DNA of 22,424 nucleotides from a virus, in IMG/VR virus record IMGVR_UViG_3300028761_000006, positions 1-22,424 of that record; one strand, 5' to 3'. This document shows positions 20,576 through 22,424 of the stretch, piece after piece. The translations under genes and the position numbers were made by a program. The notes under the pieces are model-generated. The model was given only the letters and a program-made list of their open reading frames with translations, searched no databases and was not told the origin of the DNA. Position 1 is the first letter of the stretch, and the number at the start of each line of letters is the position of its first letter.

Positions 20576-20913
20576 CAGGTCGTGTCGGAGAAATTTTTTT
20601 GTTCTTCAACTCCGCGCAGGAATTTGCCGACTGCGATTGCCAACCGCGTTGCCAGGTCGAACGGGCACGATTCCTCTGCTGTTGCCAGGTCGGGGAACAA
20701 TCGCTCGCTGCTGCGCTCCTGGCCCTTGCGGGCACATTGCAGCCCCAAGAGAAGCCCAAGCCGCGTCGTGCGGTCTTGTTCGCTCACCGTGGACGTGCGC
20801 GGATCGTTGGCCAGGTACACGTTGACCTCAAAAAAATCGCGTGGCGTCGGGGCGTGTACCCAGATGATGTTTCCGCGGTATTCGACTGCGATTGGCTCTG
20901 GATGCAGTGTCAT
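20575..20913 (-). CDS. Tail assembly chaperone, upstream partner (lambda G-like)
   Basis: 112 residues. Recognised mainly by position between tail tube and DUF4035/tape measure genes, by its size, and by a beta-rich N-terminus (IAVEYRGNIIWVHAPTPRDF) followed by helices (FDLATRLAIAVGKFLRGVEE). Near its end the codons CAA AAA AAT contain a -1 slippery heptamer, so a fraction of ribosomes should continue into the next gene. The ribosome site before ATG 20913 is weak. It probably binds the hydrophobic tape measure during tail assembly. Confidence 0.8.
   Translation of the reverse strand: MTLHPEPIAVEYRGNIIWVHAPTPRDFFEVNVYLANDPRTSTVSEQDRTTRLGLLLGLQCARKGQERSSERLFPDLATAEESCPFDLATRLAIAVGKFLRGVEEQKNFSDTT
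20593..20599 (-). promoter_or_regulatory. Programmed -1 frameshift slippery heptamer A_AAA_AAT
   Basis: On the minus strand the zero frame reads CAA AAA AAT TTC, giving X_XXY_YYZ as A_AAA_AAT. A -1 slip lets both tRNAs re-pair as AAA AAA. The -1 frame then reads TTT CTC CGA CAC GAC CTG ATG without a stop into the DUF4035 gene. The zero-frame stop TGA is 18 bases downstream. This is the lambda G/GT arrangement. Confidence 0.75.
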
Positions 20914-20980
20914 AGCTCAGTCACTACACGAAGCGGACTTTGGCGAATTTCACCGTCGTCCTCGACGCAGCTCACCCCTG

Positions 20981-21316
20981 TTATGATGTTCGAACTGCCG
21001 CCACCTTCACCGTAATGACAGGGGCCTCACCGACACTGACGTTTACATCAACGCCGGTAATCATGCATGGCCAGCTAACAGAACCGACTGTGCACGTTCC
21101 AGTGTCGCCCGCGCTGGGTGGAGAGATGCCGCCAGTAGAGATGATCTCGAACGTTAGCTCGCCATCTTCAGGAAGGCCAGGCACGTAAACGCGCTTAGCA
21201 TCATCCAAGGCTGTTACGTCAACGCGCTGAGCCGACCCGGCGGTACCGCTGATGCGGCGCACTTTGCCGCTGATGCCGGGGCCGGAGAAGCTAATTCCAC
21301 TCCAAGGTAGGGACAT
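20981..21316 (-). CDS. Major tail tube protein
   Basis: 111 residues from ATG 21316, which follows GGGAG; a longer frame to 21394 crosses the divergent intergenic region. RVDVTALDDAKRVYVPGLPE followed by DGELTFEII (residues about 32-60) is the typical turn and strand of siphophage tail tube monomers, and the remaining sequence is beta-rich (CTVGSVSWPCMITGVDVNVSVGEAPVITVKV). It is short but within range. It is the first gene of the leftward tail operon, followed by the chaperone pair and tape measure as expected. Confidence 0.8.
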   Translation of the reverse strand: MSLPWSGISFSGPGISGKVRRISGTAGSAQRVDVTALDDAKRVYVPGLPEDGELTFEIISTGGISPPSAGDTGTCTVGSVSWPCMITGVDVNVSVGEAPVITVKVAAVRTS

Positions 21317-21411
21317 AATTGCACTCCCAGTTTCGCGCAGATCGAAAGCGACCCGCAGTTGCGATGTTATTGCGTGCGATTTAGGCGTTCGCACGTCGTA
21401 AGCTCGCTCGC

Positions 21412-22424
21412 ATGAGCAGCAACAACAACCCGCTTGTTGGCCTGGAACTTCTGGATTTTTTCGACGCGCGCACTGCGCCGGGCATTCGCGTTACGCCGAA
21501 AGCAGCGCTCACGGTACCGCCCTTTTACCGTGTTGTTTCAATGCTCGCGCGCGATGTGGCGAAAGTGCCGCTCAAGCTGTACCGCGTCGCGGATGACGGC
21601 TCACGTCAACTTGTGCGAAACCATCCTGTTGCGAAGTTGCTGCGACTCAAACCAAATCCAGAAATGACCGCGTACGCGCTGAAAAACTCATTGGTGTGGA
21701 ACGCGGTGCTGCATGGTAACGGCTACGTGTACGTGCGACGCAATCGGGCCGGAACGCCAATCGAGTTGTGGCCCATCGAAGCTCCGCATGTTGCGATTCA
21801 GCGCGACAGTGATGGAACTCTCTACTACCGCGTAACACTGCCCCGTTCGAGCGGTCTCGACCCGTACACATCACCGCCACACCCCATGACCGACGGCGCG
21901 AACGTGATGGACGTTGCTGCCGACGACATGATTCACGTTCGCATCGTCACCGCAGACGGACTTGCAGGCGTGCCGCTTTGGAAGGTCGCACGTGAAGACC
22001 TTGCCACCTGGATTGCAATTCGCCGCTTCTCGGGCGCACTGTTCAGGAACTACGCACGGCCGAGCATGGCTCTTGTGTACCCGCGACAACTAAATGACAA
22101 CCAGCGGCGTGCGATACGCGAAGCGTTCGAGCGGATGTACACTGCCGAGAACGCGCATCGCGTTGCCGTGCTCGACGGCGGTGTTGATATCAAAACGTTT
22201 CAAATCAACTCGCGCGAGGCAGAGATGACTGCGACGATTTTGGCGACGATGCGGAATATCGCCGCGTTCGGCAACGTGCCCAGCTCCAAAGTCGGCGACC
22301 CCAGTCGCACCAGCTACGCCTCGCTCGAAGCGGAAATGACATCGTATCTATCCGAATCGCTCGACCCGATTCTTGTCGCAATTGAGCAGGAGATGATGGT
22401 GAAGTTGCTCAGCGAAGACGAGCA
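21412..22424 (+). CDS. Phage portal protein, HK97 family, 3' end cut by window edge
   Basis: The 337 visible residues of an expected ~400 form the dodecameric channel through which DNA is packaged. Recognisable features are PPFYRVVSMLARDVAKVPLK near the start, then LVWNAVLHGNGYVYVRRNRA with ELWPI, DMIHVRI with GVPLW, and the helical crown IRRFSGALFRNYARPSMALV, ending in SREAEMTATILATMRNIAAF and GNVPSSKVGDPSRTSYASLE, the usual HK97 portal ending. The ATG at 21412 has no good Shine-Dalgarno. It is transcribed opposite to the tail and terminase genes; capsid protease and major capsid are expected beyond the right edge. Confidence 0.93.
   Translation, partial: MSSNNNPLVGLELLDFFDARTAPGIRVTPKAALTVPPFYRVVSMLARDVAKVPLKLYRVADDGSRQLVRNHPVAKLLRLKPNPEMTAYALKNSLVWNAVLHGNGYVYVRRNRAGTPIELWPIEAPHVAIQRDSDGTLYYRVTLPRSSGLDPYTSPPHPMTDGANVMDVAADDMIHVRIVTADGLAGVPLWKVAREDLATWIAIRRFSGALFRNYARPSMALVYPRQLNDNQRRAIREAFERMYTAENAHRVAVLDGGVDIKTFQINSREAEMTATILATMRNIAAFGNVPSSKVGDPSRTSYASLEAEMTSYLSESLDPILVAIEQEMMVKLLSEDE

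Noticed and set aside
20914-20980. Short frame ending in KFAKVRFV between tail tube and chaperone genes
   Set aside because: It is preceded by an in-frame stop, has no start with a ribosome site and would be under 15 residues.

Overview
The window is part of the genome of a tailed phage (Caudoviricetes, siphovirus-like, HK97-type packaging), either free or as a prophage interior. It carries large and small terminase subunits, an HNH nuclease, an HK97-type portal, a tail tube protein, a frameshifted pair of tail assembly chaperones, a tape measure protein and a lambda-exonuclease/YqaJ-type recombination nuclease. No host chromosomal gene is visible. The host is probably a planctomycete: a phage membrane protein at 9705-10532 carries a domain resembling TIGR03000, a family named for Planctomycetes. 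This is an inference from remembered family consensus, not a search.

Layout. (1) 1-1763, minus strand: a putative early/regulatory block. It holds an HTH protein (1458-1763), a near-consensus promoter overlapped by an operator-like inverted repeat, two small Cys-containing proteins and the start of a YqaJ-type nuclease that runs off the left edge. (2) 1764-2260: an intergenic control region of about 500 bp. It has a fragment matching the 3' end of a tRNA (candidate attP core), then about 280 bp of DNA with a striking 10-bp (helical turn) periodicity, then a rightward promoter. (3) 2261-6752, plus strand apart from one gene: early/accessory genes. These are a membrane-anchored protein, a beta-clamp (DnaN)-like protein, a winged-helix-like protein, small unknowns and, last, a DUF1874/AcrIII-1-like protein, the family of cyclic tetra-adenylate ring nucleases that defeat type III CRISPR. 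Three of these genes share a repeated 5' leader element. (4) 6753-21316, minus strand: one long, densely packed, presumably late operon. In transcription order it encodes tail tube, two chaperones joined by a slippery site, tape measure, an unknown structural candidate, a Cys-rich/Thr-rich repeat protein, a GT2-fold glycosyltransferase, small terminase, two paralogous mini membrane proteins, a DNA adenine methylase, an exported papain-like peptidase, a TIGR03000-like membrane protein, a holin-like membrane protein, small unknowns, HNH nuclease and large terminase. (5) 21412 to the right edge, plus strand: portal protein, divergent from the tail operon. Capsid genes are presumably beyond the edge.

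Three points deserve most attention. First, the DUF1874 protein has Tyr where the family's catalytic His sits (IGY instead of IGH), and the downstream Arg/Glu positions also look altered. Second, a nine-repeat Cys-rich protein with long Thr-rich mucin-like linkers is followed at once by a glycosyltransferase with polypeptide-GalNAc-transferase-like motifs (DSH, GGEE), suggesting an O-glycosylated virion or surface protein. Third, the helically phased repeat tract lies beside a tRNA remnant. No integrase, capsid gene, recognisable endolysin, CRISPR array, rRNA gene or complete tRNA gene is seen.
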